Shown here: piece by piece, positions 52,440 through 60,961 of the stretch
Numbering within the stretch: the stretch's first letter is position 1
Layout of the letters: each line of letters opens with the position of its first letter
DNA from: Bacteroidales bacterium
GTDB lineage: Bacteria > Bacteroidota > Bacteroidia > Bacteroidales > UBA932
DNA length: 64,000 bases
Direction of reading: 5' to 3'
NCBI GenBank assembly: GCA_022653675.1
Contig: JALCST010000011.1
Location: 19,946 to 83,945, forward strand
The notes under the pieces: model-generated
Databases searched by the model: none
What the model saw: the letters and a program-made list of their open reading frames with translations, nothing else
What the model was told of the DNA's origin: nothing
Program-made: the position numbers and the translations under genes

Positions 52440-53774
52440 CTATTTTAAATTGAGGATTTTTCCGATTAATGTCGCCGGCGTGCAGGTTTCCACCATTACG
52501 TCCACGTAATCGCCGGCCTTTCTGCCTTCCGCCGGGAAGACACAGACCCTGTTCTGTGAGGTGCGTCCCGTAAGTTCCGCTTTCGAACGTTTCGACGGTC
52601 CCTCCACCAGAACCTCGAAGGTTTTTCCGATGCATTTCCGGTTTGACTCGAGACTGAGTTCGGACTGGAGGTCTATTATGGCTTGTAGCCTGCGCTCCTT
52701 TTCTTCCGGAGGAACGTCGTCCTTGAAATGCCTCGCGGCCTTGGTATTCGGCCTTTGCGAATAGGCGAACATGAACGCCCAGTCGTAGCCGACCTCCCTG
52801 AAGAGGGACAGCGTTTCCTGGAAATCCTCTTCGGTTTCGCCGCAGAATCCTACTATCACGTCGGTGGTGATCCCGCATCCTGGCATCACCTCGCGGATCT
52901 TGGCTATTCGTTCGAGATATTTCTCTCGGGTGTAGTGGCGGTTCATCCTTTCGAGGACCGCATCGCTTCCGCTCTGCACCGGCAGGTGGATATGCTTGCA
53001 GATGTTCGGATGGGCGGCCATGGCATAAATAAGCTTGTCGGAGATATCCTTCGGATGCGACGTCGAAAAGCGCACCCTCAGCTTAGGGTCCACTCCGGCC
53101 ACCATTTCCAGCAGGTCGGCGAAATCCACCTTGCTGCCTGTCGCATTGTCTTCCCAAATATATGAGTCCACGTTCTGGCCCAGCAGGTTCACTTCGCGGT
53201 AGCCTTTCTCGAACATTCGGCGGGCTTCCCGTACAACGCTGCCGGCATCGCTGCTGCGCTCGCTTCCGCGCACGTAAGGCACTATGCAGTAGGAACATAT
53301 ATTATTGCATCCGCGCATTATCGAAATGAATCCGCTCACCCCGCCGTCGTTCATTCTGGCAGGTGAGATGTCGGCGTATGTTTCAGTGTGCGAAAGAATC
53401 GTGTTTATCCGGCTCCCGCCTTCGGACAGTGCGGAAATCAGTTTCGGGAGGTCCCGGTAGGAGTCCGGCCCGGCCACCAGGTCGACCGCCGGATGTTCCA
53501 GGAGTTTTTCCTTCAGCCTTTCAGCCATGCAGCCGAGCACTCCCACCACGATATGTCCGTCCTTTTTCTTCAGAGACTTGAAATAACCCAGCCGTCCCAT
53601 GACGCGCTGTTCGGCGTTCGCCCTGATGGAGCATGTGTTGACTAAGATTAAGTCGGCATCTTCGGCTTTCCCTACTTGCGAATAACCCTCTTTCCCGAGA
53701 ATAGACAGCACGAGTTCGCTGTCATATACGTTCATCTGGCATCCGTAAGTTTCCAAATAGACTTTCTTTTCCAT
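52440..53774 (-). CDS. miaB: tRNA-2-methylthio-N6-dimethylallyladenosine synthase
   Basis: A 444-residue radical-SAM methylthiotransferase that modifies A37 of tRNAs reading UNN codons. The N-terminal UPF0004 domain has ETYGCQMNVYDSE and GCMAE cluster ligands, the radical-SAM triad is CNNICSYCIVPYVRG, and a TRAM domain closes the protein. The ORF-track start at 53795 is only two bases from the -7 box and would be untranscribed, so the ATG at 53774 (MEKKVYLETYG) is correct. Confidence 0.93.
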   Translation of the reverse strand: MEKKVYLETYGCQMNVYDSELVLSILGKEGYSQVGKAEDADLILVNTCSIRANAEQRVMGRLGYFKSLKKKDGHIVVGVLGCMAERLKEKLLEHPAVDLVAGPDSYRDLPKLISALSEGGSRINTILSHTETYADISPARMNDGGVSGFISIMRGCNNICSYCIVPYVRGSERSSDAGSVVREARRMFEKGYREVNLLGQNVDSYIWEDNATGSKVDFADLLEMVAGVDPKLRVRFSTSHPKDISDKLIYAMAAHPNICKHIHLPVQSGSDAVLERMNRHYTREKYLERIAKIREVMPGCGITTDVIVGFCGETEEDFQETLSLFREVGYDWAFMFAYSQRPNTKAARHFKDDVPPEEKERRLQAIIDLQSELSLESNRKCIGKTFEVLVEGPSKRSKAELTGRTSQNRVCVFPAEGRKAGDYVDVMVETCTPATLIGKILNLK

Positions 53775-53796
53775 CTCTCTCCTGACGATTTCCATG

Positions 53797-53821
53797 CAAA
53801 GATAGAATTTTTATATCTTTG
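53797..53821. promoter_or_regulatory. back-to-back -7 boxes of miaB and the LEA-type gene
   Basis: TATCTTTG occurs leftward at 53797-53804 (miaB) and rightward at 53814-53821 (LEA-type gene), nine bases apart. The arrangement fixes the starts of both genes. Confidence 0.6.
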
Positions 53822-53839
53822 TCATATAATAGAAACAGG

Positions 53840-54340
53840 ATGAAAAGAAAGCTTATTCCGTTTTTAATGCTCGCCATCTGCGCGATTTTGTTCTGCTCGT
53901 GCAGCAGGAATTATGAAAAGTTGCGCGTCGTGGAGACCAAGGTCACCAATATCAAGTTTCTCGGCTCGTCTAATGTCGAAGTGGACTTTAATGTCAAGGT
54001 GGATAACCCTACGTCGTCTTCGTATACCGTATCCAGCCTTTCGGGAAAGTTTTTCAGGAAAGGCGACGAATTTGCAGACATAATGCTTTTGGAAAAGGCG
54101 AAGATAGCTCCGCGGACGATGAACGAGCTCAGGGTCCCGCTGCAGATAACCATGACAGATCCCTTGGGATTCCTGAACGGCATAAACCTTGATACGTTCA
54201 AGAGCGATGCCTATACGGTGAACCTCGATATGAGGATCCGCGGCGGATGTGGACTTTCAAAACATCTGGTATATGAAAATCTGCCCGCGAAAGCCCTTCT
54301 GGAAGAATTCGGGATAGCCGGAGCAGGCTCTGGTAATTGA
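53840..54340 (+). CDS. LEA14-like lipoprotein
   Basis: A 166-residue lipoprotein (lipobox FCSC) with the LEA type 2 / Water-stress-hypersensitive-like beta-sandwich pattern: TKVTNIKFLGSSNVEVDFNV, KVDNPTSSSYTV and LRVPLQITM. The ORF-track start at 53819 is a TTG; the ATG at 53840 follows the promoter by 18 bases. The function is unknown in bacteria; envelope stress has been suggested for the family. A SPOR-type gene follows after four bases. Confidence 0.78.
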   Translation: MKRKLIPFLMLAICAILFCSCSRNYEKLRVVETKVTNIKFLGSSNVEVDFNVKVDNPTSSSYTVSSLSGKFFRKGDEFADIMLLEKAKIAPRTMNELRVPLQITMTDPLGFLNGINLDTFKSDAYTVNLDMRIRGGCGLSKHLVYENLPAKALLEEFGIAGAGSGN

Positions 54341-54344
54341 CGAA

Positions 54345-54839
54345 ATGAAAAGGAATATTTTGTTGGCGGCCGTCTGCCTGTTCGCCGGTTGTGTGGCTTT
54401 CGCCCAGGAAAGGGATACTAGTTTCGTCGGGCAGCCCGGGGAAGATCATTCAATGGCCGGAAAGGACATCATCGAAGTCCTCCGGACCAATGATCCGGAC
54501 GACGGGAATGTGACTCTGAAGCAGTCCTATATGATCACGCGCGCCCTGCACGACCAGATAGCGGCTAACGCTTCCCGCAAGATCATCGGGTACCGCGTGA
54601 GGATTTTCTTCGACAATAGCCAGGATGCGCGGGACCGGTCATCCGAAATAGAGGATTCCTTTGTAACCACCTATCCATGGATCCCGGCTTACAGGAAGTA
54701 TGAAAATCCTTACTTCAAGGTTTCGGTGGGGGATTTCAGGACAAAGAGCGACGCCTTGCGATTCATGGCGCTGATTAAGAAGGATTACCCTTCCGTCTTT
54801 CTCGTGAAGGAAGATATCAATTATCCCCTTTTCTTCTGA
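54345..54839 (+). CDS. exported SPOR-domain-like protein
   Basis: A 164-residue exported protein with signal peptide ending VAFA-Q. The C-terminal ~80 residues (IGYRVRIFFDNSQDARDRS, FKVSVGDFRTKSDALRF) match the SPOR fold that binds denuded peptidoglycan at division sites. The N-terminal part (~22-80) has no recognised domain. It follows the LEA-type gene by four bases and its end overlaps the convergent acyltransferase by 23 bases. Confidence 0.8.
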   Translation: MKRNILLAAVCLFAGCVAFAQERDTSFVGQPGEDHSMAGKDIIEVLRTNDPDDGNVTLKQSYMITRALHDQIAANASRKIIGYRVRIFFDNSQDARDRSSEIEDSFVTTYPWIPAYRKYENPYFKVSVGDFRTKSDALRFMALIKKDYPSVFLVKEDINYPLFF

Positions 54840-55956
54840 TCCTGAACCTCCAGGATTTCCTTTCGCGCTTCTTTTTCATGCCATCCCTGTCGGATTCCTT
54901 GCCGGAATTCTGGCGGGCGAATTTCCGTGCACGGTTGACTGCCCTTTTCCAGTTCTGGGACCTTTCCTCGGCCGCTCTCTGTATCTTTTCCCTTCTCTTG
55001 AACCAGTCGGACAAAAGCTTGTCGGCCAAGTCTTTCATCGGCTGCACATGCCGTTCGGCCTTTTCCGTCTTTATGTCGGGAATATAAATAAGGATCCCCG
55101 TTTCCTCCACGCCTCCGAAACCGTAATTATTGCACGTCCCGAAAGTCCGCATGGTATCCGAAAGGCTTATGTATGAATTGATTAGAGGTGGCACCTGCTC
55201 TCCGTGGGCACGCACTTCGTGTTGCATCTTATGAAAAGCTTCGTCGACCGGAAGGCCGGCGTACGGTTCGGAGTATATCGGATTGGCTTCGTCAATGTCC
55301 AAAGGCTCTATGCAGGTTACGAGTTTATCCGGGTCAGGAAAATAGATCTTCATGAAGTTTAGGAGAAAGTTTCTCGCAATGACATCGTAGTCCTTGTACA
55401 TCGTCACTTTGCCGAAGAAATATTTGTATTCGGGATACTTGACCATGAGCGCCCCTAGTCCGTCCCAAAGGTTGTCCACGGCGTAGATTCCCTTGCGGCG
55501 CAGGTTAAGTCTCTGGTACATGGGTTGCACGAACGAACGGCCAAGCTCGATCGTGACGGGCATGATTTCGTTCACGAACTTGTCTGAAAAGTTGAAAAGT
55601 TCCCTTGTGGCCATGTTTTCGGGATGTATGCCTTTGCACAGTATGTAGCGGTATCCTCCTATGATCTCCTTTTCTTCCGGGTCCCATACTATGAGCTGTT
55701 TGTAAGGATGTTCCTTGTCGATGTCGAATGCGTCTATGTCGGAAGGAAGGCCGGTGCCTCCGCCTGCTGTGCGGAACGAGATCTCGCGAGTCCTTCCTAT
55801 TTCACGCATCGTATTGGGAGAATTCTCCGAGGTGACTTCGTAGATTTCGTTGCCGCCTCTCCTGGTGGTCCTGACGAATTTGTCATTAGTCAGTTCCTTG
55901 ATTATCAACTCCCGGTCAACACGGTCGATGATCGGTTGCATTTCGGGTTTATCCAT
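54817..55956 (-). CDS. glsB: GNAT/hemolysin-type N-acyltransferase, candidate glycine-lipid enzyme
   Basis: A 379-residue protein with an acetyltransferase domain of the hemolysin/OlsB type (TREISFRTAGGGTGLPSDIDAFD, IVWDPEEKEIIGGYRYI, ELGRSFVQPMYQ). In Bacteroides the homologous pair with a PlsC-like gene makes glycine lipids: GlsB attaches a hydroxy fatty acid to glycine. The basic C-terminal tail (~315-379, KKKRERKSWRFRIRRK) is an extra feature. The TTG start in the track was replaced by the ATG at 55956, which overlaps the PlsC-like stop by eight bases. The symbol rests on family and gene pairing. Confidence 0.65.
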   Translation of the reverse strand: MDKPEMQPIIDRVDRELIIKELTNDKFVRTTRRGGNEIYEVTSENSPNTMREIGRTREISFRTAGGGTGLPSDIDAFDIDKEHPYKQLIVWDPEEKEIIGGYRYILCKGIHPENMATRELFNFSDKFVNEIMPVTIELGRSFVQPMYQRLNLRRKGIYAVDNLWDGLGALMVKYPEYKYFFGKVTMYKDYDVIARNFLLNFMKIYFPDPDKLVTCIEPLDIDEANPIYSEPYAGLPVDEAFHKMQHEVRAHGEQVPPLINSYISLSDTMRTFGTCNNYGFGGVEETGILIYIPDIKTEKAERHVQPMKDLADKLLSDWFKRREKIQRAAEERSQNWKRAVNRARKFARQNSGKESDRDGMKKKRERKSWRFRIRRKGDN

Positions 55957-56761
55957 TGTATACTTTGTTTCTGACAAATTCAGTCCACTCCTTGTACGAG
56001 TGGTCTTTGGTGATAGTAGCGATCGGAATAGGTCTCCGGATGTAGAAATCCAGGGAGGCGTTTCTCTGCTTGAACATCTCGTCCGGCAACAGCATCATCT
56101 CGATATTGAACTTGATTCCCAATAGCTTGCGCAGTTTCGCAATCAGGTAAAACTTGTTAGAGTTTCTACCTGCGAAATATATCGGCAGGATATCTCTTCC
56201 GCTTTCGACCGCTTTCTTCACGAAGCTCTTCTTCCATTCGAGATCCGCGATCCGTCCCTTGATTTTTCTGGAGCATAGGCCGGCGGGAAAAGTTAGGAGT
56301 TGTACGTTGGATTGGAATACGTTACCTATCTCCTTTGCAGCTTCATGCCTGACCATCCCGAACTTGTTTATTGGCACGAAGAGAGATTTTATAGGTTTGA
56401 GATTCATCAGAATGTCATTGGTCAATACCTTCAGGCCTTTTCTCGGGAACGCTTTGGAAAGGTAAGATATAAGTATCAGCCCGTCCAGACCGCCCATCGG
56501 GTGGTTCGATACTATCACATAACGTCCTTCCGGATCGAGGTTCACGACGTCGTGAGGAGAATAACTGATGTTCAAAGCATTGAGGGTGTGATCGATGAAT
56601 TCCGCACCTTCCAGGTCGCCTCCGCTGGAAAGTATCTTGTTGATTTCGTCCTGGTGAACTATTTTTTTCAGATAGTTCACCAGAAATTTCGGGACTTTCT
56701 TTCCGGATTTCGCGGTCCTTTCCTTGATTATGCCGTCTATGTCTATTTGCAGAGTGTCCAT
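55949..56761 (-). CDS. glsA: PlsC-like O-acyltransferase, candidate glycine-lipid enzyme
   Basis: A 270-residue lysophospholipid-acyltransferase-family protein. The catalytic region reads SNHPMGGLDGL, a His with five intervening residues before the Asp (HX5D rather than HX4D), followed by PINKF and TFPAGLCSRK as acceptor/substrate motifs. In glycine- and ornithine-lipid pathways this enzyme adds the second acyl chain. The gene overlaps the N-acyltransferase gene by eight bases, supporting joint action. A role in ordinary phospholipid synthesis cannot be excluded. Confidence 0.65.
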   Translation of the reverse strand: MDTLQIDIDGIIKERTAKSGKKVPKFLVNYLKKIVHQDEINKILSSGGDLEGAEFIDHTLNALNISYSPHDVVNLDPEGRYVIVSNHPMGGLDGLILISYLSKAFPRKGLKVLTNDILMNLKPIKSLFVPINKFGMVRHEAAKEIGNVFQSNVQLLTFPAGLCSRKIKGRIADLEWKKSFVKKAVESGRDILPIYFAGRNSNKFYLIAKLRKLLGIKFNIEMMLLPDEMFKQRNASLDFYIRRPIPIATITKDHSYKEWTEFVRNKVYNG

Positions 56762-56780
56762 GAAGATTTAAGCTACGGTA

Positions 56781-56807
56781 CAAATTTAGAAAAAAACCGT
56801 ATCTTTG
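56781..56807. promoter_or_regulatory. divergent -7 boxes of the acyltransferase pair and rpoN
   Basis: TAAATTTG reads leftward at 56781-56788 (20 bases to the PlsC-like ATG) and TATCTTTG reads rightward at 56800-56807. The latter ends only seven bases before the rpoN ATG, predicting little or no leader. Confidence 0.55.
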
Positions 56808-56814
56808 TAAAGAT

Positions 56815-58239
56815 ATGCTTAAGCAAACAATTCAACAGAAGATCGTTCAGCGGCTTTCTCCTCTTCAGATCCAGACCATAAAGTTGCTCGAATTGCCTAC
56901 GCTTGAGCTTGAACAGAGGATAAAGAAGGAACTTGAGGAGAATCCGGTTCTCGACGACGGATCCGATAACAGCGACGACCAGGACGGAGATTCGGAGGAT
57001 ACGCGCGCCAAGGATGTCTCCCTCAGCGAATACTCCGGGGACGATTCAACTCCTTCGTACAAACTTTATGTCAACAATCAGGGCAAGGATCTGAAACCAG
57101 AGTACAATACGTTTTCCGTAAGGGAAAGTTTCCAGCAAAGCCTGAAGCAGCAGCTAGGATATTACGGTTTGGACGACCGCTCTTACAGGATAGCGGCTTT
57201 CATAATAGGTATGCTCGATGACGACGGATACCTTCGCCGCGATATCGAATCGTTGTGCGACGACATATCGTTCCGCCTCAACATCGAAACCGCTCCCGAA
57301 GAGATAGAGAAACTGCTTAAGATCATCCAGGGGTTTGAACCTGTCGGTGTCGGTGCCAGAAACCTTCAGGAATGCCTGGTACTTCAGATGGAATCGCATA
57401 GCGAAGGACCGGTGAAAACCAATGCGTTGAATGTCCTTAAGAATTATTTTCCGGAATTTACCAAAAAGCATTATCCGAAGATCATAACCAAATCCGGAAT
57501 GTCGGAGCAGGAGTTGAAGGAGGCCATCGAAGAGATCGTGAAACTGAACCCGCGTCCCGGGGGGCAGATCGACGATTCGTATTCCGAACAGGCCCAGCAG
57601 GTCGTTCCCGATTTCATACTTGATAACGACAACGGCAATCTAAGCATAACTATGCCTAAGTTCAATGTTCCGGAACTTCGCGTAAACAAGCGCTATGCGG
57701 ACTTGCTAGTGAAATCAGCGGATGTCAATTCGAAGGAGGGAAAGGAGGCCGCATCGTTCGTGAAGCAGAAGATGGACAGTGCCAAATGGTTCATAGAGGC
57801 CATAAAGCAGCGTCAGAACACCTTGCAGAACACGATGAATGCTATCCTCGATTTCCAGCACGACTATTTCTTAGAAGGAGACGAAACCAAGCTCCGGCCG
57901 ATGGTGCTGAAGAATATCGCCGAAAAAACCGGCCTCGACATTTCGACCATATCTAGAGTGGTGAATTGCAAATATATACAAACCCAGTTCGGCATCTTCC
58001 CTCTTAAATATTTCTTCTCGGAAGGTCTCCTTACCGAATCCGGAGACGAGGTATCTACGCGCGAGATCAAGAATATCCTGGCACGTAGCATAGTAGCGGA
58101 AGACAAGCATAAGCCCCTGACCGACGAGGAGCTGGTTTCGGTATTGAGCAAGAAGGGTTACATTGTCGCCCGCCGCACCGTTGCAAAGTATCGCGAGCAG
58201 CTGAACATACCCATCGCCCGCCTCCGCCGCGAACTGTAG
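56815..58239 (+). CDS. rpoN: RNA polymerase sigma-54 factor
   Basis: A 474-residue sigma factor. Region I (MLKQTIQQKIVQRLSPLQIQ...LLELPTLELEQ) contacts enhancer-binding proteins, an acidic region II follows (~40-75), the core-binding domain spans ~90-290, the HTH lies near 360-400 (ISTIS RVVNCK), and the C-terminal RpoN box is ARRTVAKYRE. It directs transcription from -24/-12 promoters with an activator; no such activator gene is in this window. The start is certain because region I begins at this Met. Confidence 0.95.
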   Translation: MLKQTIQQKIVQRLSPLQIQTIKLLELPTLELEQRIKKELEENPVLDDGSDNSDDQDGDSEDTRAKDVSLSEYSGDDSTPSYKLYVNNQGKDLKPEYNTFSVRESFQQSLKQQLGYYGLDDRSYRIAAFIIGMLDDDGYLRRDIESLCDDISFRLNIETAPEEIEKLLKIIQGFEPVGVGARNLQECLVLQMESHSEGPVKTNALNVLKNYFPEFTKKHYPKIITKSGMSEQELKEAIEEIVKLNPRPGGQIDDSYSEQAQQVVPDFILDNDNGNLSITMPKFNVPELRVNKRYADLLVKSADVNSKEGKEAASFVKQKMDSAKWFIEAIKQRQNTLQNTMNAILDFQHDYFLEGDETKLRPMVLKNIAEKTGLDISTISRVVNCKYIQTQFGIFPLKYFFSEGLLTESGDEVSTREIKNILARSIVAEDKHKPLTDEELVSVLSKKGYIVARRTVAKYREQLNIPIARLRREL

Positions 58240-58531
58240 GGTCCCGCCCGCCTCCGCCTTGGATTCTCGAGAGTCCCTTTACCGCCAATTCGGTCCTTTG
58301 CAAATTTATCCTTCGGATCTTACTCCCATTCGCATTTCAGGATATTTCATATGTTTAATCACTATTTTTTCCCGAGGATTTTTCCTTAGGTCTCTTGATA
58401 TGCGTCGCATTGCCTTGCTCTTTTGCCATTCAAAGGCCAGGTTGGCACGAAGGTTCTTACCGGCACGGGATCCCGCAGGTTCCGTCGCGTCGCATTGGCT
58501 TAGAAGTAAAAATTTAAGGGCTTGCTGAAGT

Positions 58532-59185
58532 TCAGTTCTTGCTGCCGTAGGCGAGGTCGCCGGCGTCACCAAGTCCGGGAACAATGTAGGATTTGTTTGT
58601 CAGCTCTTCGTCGATGGCTCCGACCCAGATCGTCGTGGTTTTGCCTGGAAGCGATTTCTTCAGATAATTCAAACCGGATATGCTTGCTATCGGTGCTACG
58701 ATGTGCAGCTTCGCAGGTGCGCCATCCTGGCTCAAACGATTGTAGGCCAAGTTAATAGAGGCTCCAGTGGCAAGCATTGTGTCGGCGAGTATAAGCGTTT
58801 TCCCATCTATGCCCGGCGAGCTAGCATACTCTACCTGAATAGTGAACTTGTTGTCCTTTCCGTATTTGCGATATGCGGAAACAAAGGAGTTCTCGGCCTT
58901 GTCGTAGTATTTCAAAATTCCGTTGTGGAGGGGCAGCCCGGCGCGAAGGATGGTCCCTATGACAAGTTTTTCCGTCGGAAGCATTATGCTGGCGATTCCC
59001 AAAGGGGTCTCAACGTTTTTGGATGAGTAGTTCAAGGTTTTGCTTATTTCGTAAGCGAAAATTCCGCCTATCCGTTCGAGGTTATAGCGGAAACGGAGAC
59101 TATCCTTTTGGACCACTTTGTCTCGCATTTCGGCAATGAATTGATTAAGAATGGAGTTGGTGTCTGAGAGGTTGACAATCTTCAT
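58532..59185 (-). CDS. upp: uracil phosphoribosyltransferase
   Basis: A 217-residue salvage enzyme that joins uracil and PRPP to UMP. The PRPP-binding loop LILADTMLATGAS and the uracil-binding end YIVPGLGDAGDLAYG are characteristic, as is ILRAGLPLHNGIL. Its length matches the family. It is convergent with rpoN across a 292-base gap (58240-58531) in which I see no gene, terminator or repeat. Confidence 0.93.
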   Translation of the reverse strand: MKIVNLSDTNSILNQFIAEMRDKVVQKDSLRFRYNLERIGGIFAYEISKTLNYSSKNVETPLGIASIMLPTEKLVIGTILRAGLPLHNGILKYYDKAENSFVSAYRKYGKDNKFTIQVEYASSPGIDGKTLILADTMLATGASINLAYNRLSQDGAPAKLHIVAPIASISGLNYLKKSLPGKTTTIWVGAIDEELTNKSYIVPGLGDAGDLAYGSKN

Positions 59186-59241
59186 GATTTCGTCAGGAAC
59201 CGGTTAGTGATTCCTGCCAAAACCCAAAGGTAGGCAAAAAA

Positions 59242-60591
59242 TCACAAACCTTCGTCCGAAAAACTGAAGAACTTGTTCCCGGCTATTACCAAATGGTCGA
59301 GAAGTGTTATGCTGAAAAGTGCGGATGCTTTCCTTAGGGCCGACGTCATCGACTTGTCGTATTCTCCCGGGAGGAGGTTTCCGGAAGGGTGGTTGTGGGC
59401 GATTATTATGGAACTCGCCAGCAATTCCACCGCACGTTTGACGATTATCCTGGGATCGAGGGTCGTTGAAGAAACTCCTCCCATGCTGACACGTTCCTTG
59501 GCAATCAGGCCGTTGGCTCTGTTCATATATAACGCCCAGCACTCTTCGTGTTCCAATCCCCGGAAGTCGTTCCTGATCAGTTCGAAAGCCGATTCCGACG
59601 ACTGGACGACGGGTCTTTGATGCGGTGTCTCGCCCATCATCCGCTTGCCGACTTCGAGGACCGTCGCCAGCAGGAAGCTTCGGTATCGCCCGATGTTTTT
59701 GTATCGCATCATATCTTCCGGCTTCTTGTTCCCCAGTTCCGTCAGGCTTCCTCCATTATCCCTCAAAACGGACTCTCCGGTCCCTTTCGGACAGATATAC
59801 CTGCTCCCGGAATTCAATATCAGGTCCAGCAAGTCCCCGTCGGACAATGTGCAAATCTCGTTTTCGGCGACGCTTTGCCGCATCTCATCAAGCCATTCGC
59901 TCCCTTTCGACTTTTCGTTAGTTCCTTCAGAACTTCGGACTGTTCCTACCGGACTTTCGTCTGTTTTCCCCGATCTTCTATCCATTTTTTTTCGATTCAT
60001 GTTTATTCTTTCTTGGTTTCCATTCATTTTCTCAAGGCTTTCGTTCATTCTTTTCGGACCTTCATTTGTTTTCTCAGGTTTTCTATTCATTTCTTTTGGT
60101 TTTTTGTCTGTTTCTTCCGGGCTTCGGTCCGTGCCTTTCGGACTCACGTTCATTCTTTCCTGATTTTCAGTAGTTTTCTCGGGTCTCACGTCCGTTATTC
60201 CCTGATTTTCAGTAGTTTTCTCGGGTCTCACGTCCGTTCTTCCCTGATTTTCGTTAGTTTCCTCCGGTCTCACGTCCGTTCTTCCCTGATTTTCGTTAGT
60301 TTCCTCCGGTCTCACGTCCGTACTTCCCGGCCTTTCGTTAGTTTCCTCCGGTCTCACGTCCGTTCTTCCCTGATTTTCGTTAGTTTCCTCCGGTCTCACG
60401 TCCGTACTTCCCGGCCTTTCGTTAGTTTCCTCGGGGTTTCCGATTCTTTTTCCTTGTTTTTCGTTTGTTCTTGCCTTTTCCTGATCCGTTCTTCCCTGAC
60501 TTTCATTCGTTTTCCCAGAGGTTTCGTCAGTTCTTTCCGATTTTTGCCCCTTTCTTTCCAGACTCTTATTCATTACTCCTGTTTTTTTCAT
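59242..60591 (-). CDS. radC: RadC/JAB-domain protein with long heptad-repeat N-terminus
   Basis: A 449-residue protein. The RadC core occupies residues ~237-449: a degenerate helix-hairpin-helix start (CTLSDGDLLDLILNSG) and the JAB/MPN metal motif HNHPSGNLLPGEYD near residue 399. Ordinary RadC proteins are about 220-230 residues, so the first ~236 residues are extra. They consist of a seven-residue repeat with Thr or Met followed by Asn/Asp (for example NENQGRT-DVRPEET), with almost no hydrophobic residues. The start may instead be an internal Met close to the core. The function of RadC itself is unsettled despite its name. Confidence 0.8.
   Translation of the reverse strand: MKKTGVMNKSLERKGQKSERTDETSGKTNESQGRTDQEKARTNEKQGKRIGNPEETNERPGSTDVRPEETNENQGRTDVRPEETNERPGSTDVRPEETNENQGRTDVRPEETNENQGRTDVRPEKTTENQGITDVRPEKTTENQERMNVSPKGTDRSPEETDKKPKEMNRKPEKTNEGPKRMNESLEKMNGNQERINMNRKKMDRRSGKTDESPVGTVRSSEGTNEKSKGSEWLDEMRQSVAENEICTLSDGDLLDLILNSGSRYICPKGTGESVLRDNGGSLTELGNKKPEDMMRYKNIGRYRSFLLATVLEVGKRMMGETPHQRPVVQSSESAFELIRNDFRGLEHEECWALYMNRANGLIAKERVSMGGVSSTTLDPRIIVKRAVELLASSIIIAHNHPSGNLLPGEYDKSMTSALRKASALFSITLLDHLVIAGNKFFSFSDEGL
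60181..60432. repeat. 42-bp minisatellite within radC
   Basis: About six copies of a 42-base unit (minus strand AACGAAAATCAGGGAAGAAC followed by GGACGTGAGACCGGAGGAAA plus CT). Two variants alternate as A-B-A-B and then B-like copies, encoding NERPGST or NENQGRT plus DVRPEET. Each unit is itself two related 21-base halves. More diverged 21-base copies extend to both sides. Confidence 0.85.
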
Positions 60592-60961
60592 TTATTCTTC
60601 CCGATTTTGCGTCTATTTTTTCGGTTTTCTATCCATTTTTCTGGCTTTCGTTTGTTCATTCTGAATTCCATTCTTCAGCTCCAATATTTTGTTAGCCAAG
60701 TTCGGTTAAATCTTTTTAAGTATTTTATATCTAAGTGATTGATTCTTGACTTTTAAAAAATAAGTCGAGTATTTCAACTGATCTCGATAGGTCTTTTCAC
60801 TACCGATCAACTTGTTGGAATGGCCAAATATTTTTATGTTTTTTAAAAATTTTTGTAGCTGAGGCAGGTGCTCATTGTCGAACTCTTAGTTGGGACTACC
60901 GATTAAACTTTTGGGCGGGTGTCGAACCTCCATCTGGGGCTTTCTTGGGAGAACTTTGCGA
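60592..60961. other. upstream region of radC, no gene
   Basis: The first ~60 bases continue the 21-base period of the radC array, but with two in-frame stop codons just before the radC ATG. The rest is AT-rich with no supportable ORF. A TGTCGAACCTCC core copy (without the final GG) is at 60920-60931. Confidence 0.6.

Noticed and set aside
60181-60432. Possible CRISPR array
   Set aside because: The 42-base units are contiguous with no unique spacers, lie in a reading frame, and no cas genes are nearby.
59548-60738. 396-residue plus-strand ORF opposite radC
   Set aside because: It is the antisense of the 21-base array, which is free of stops on both strands; its protein is only a Phe/Ser-rich repeat and RadC on the other strand has real motifs.
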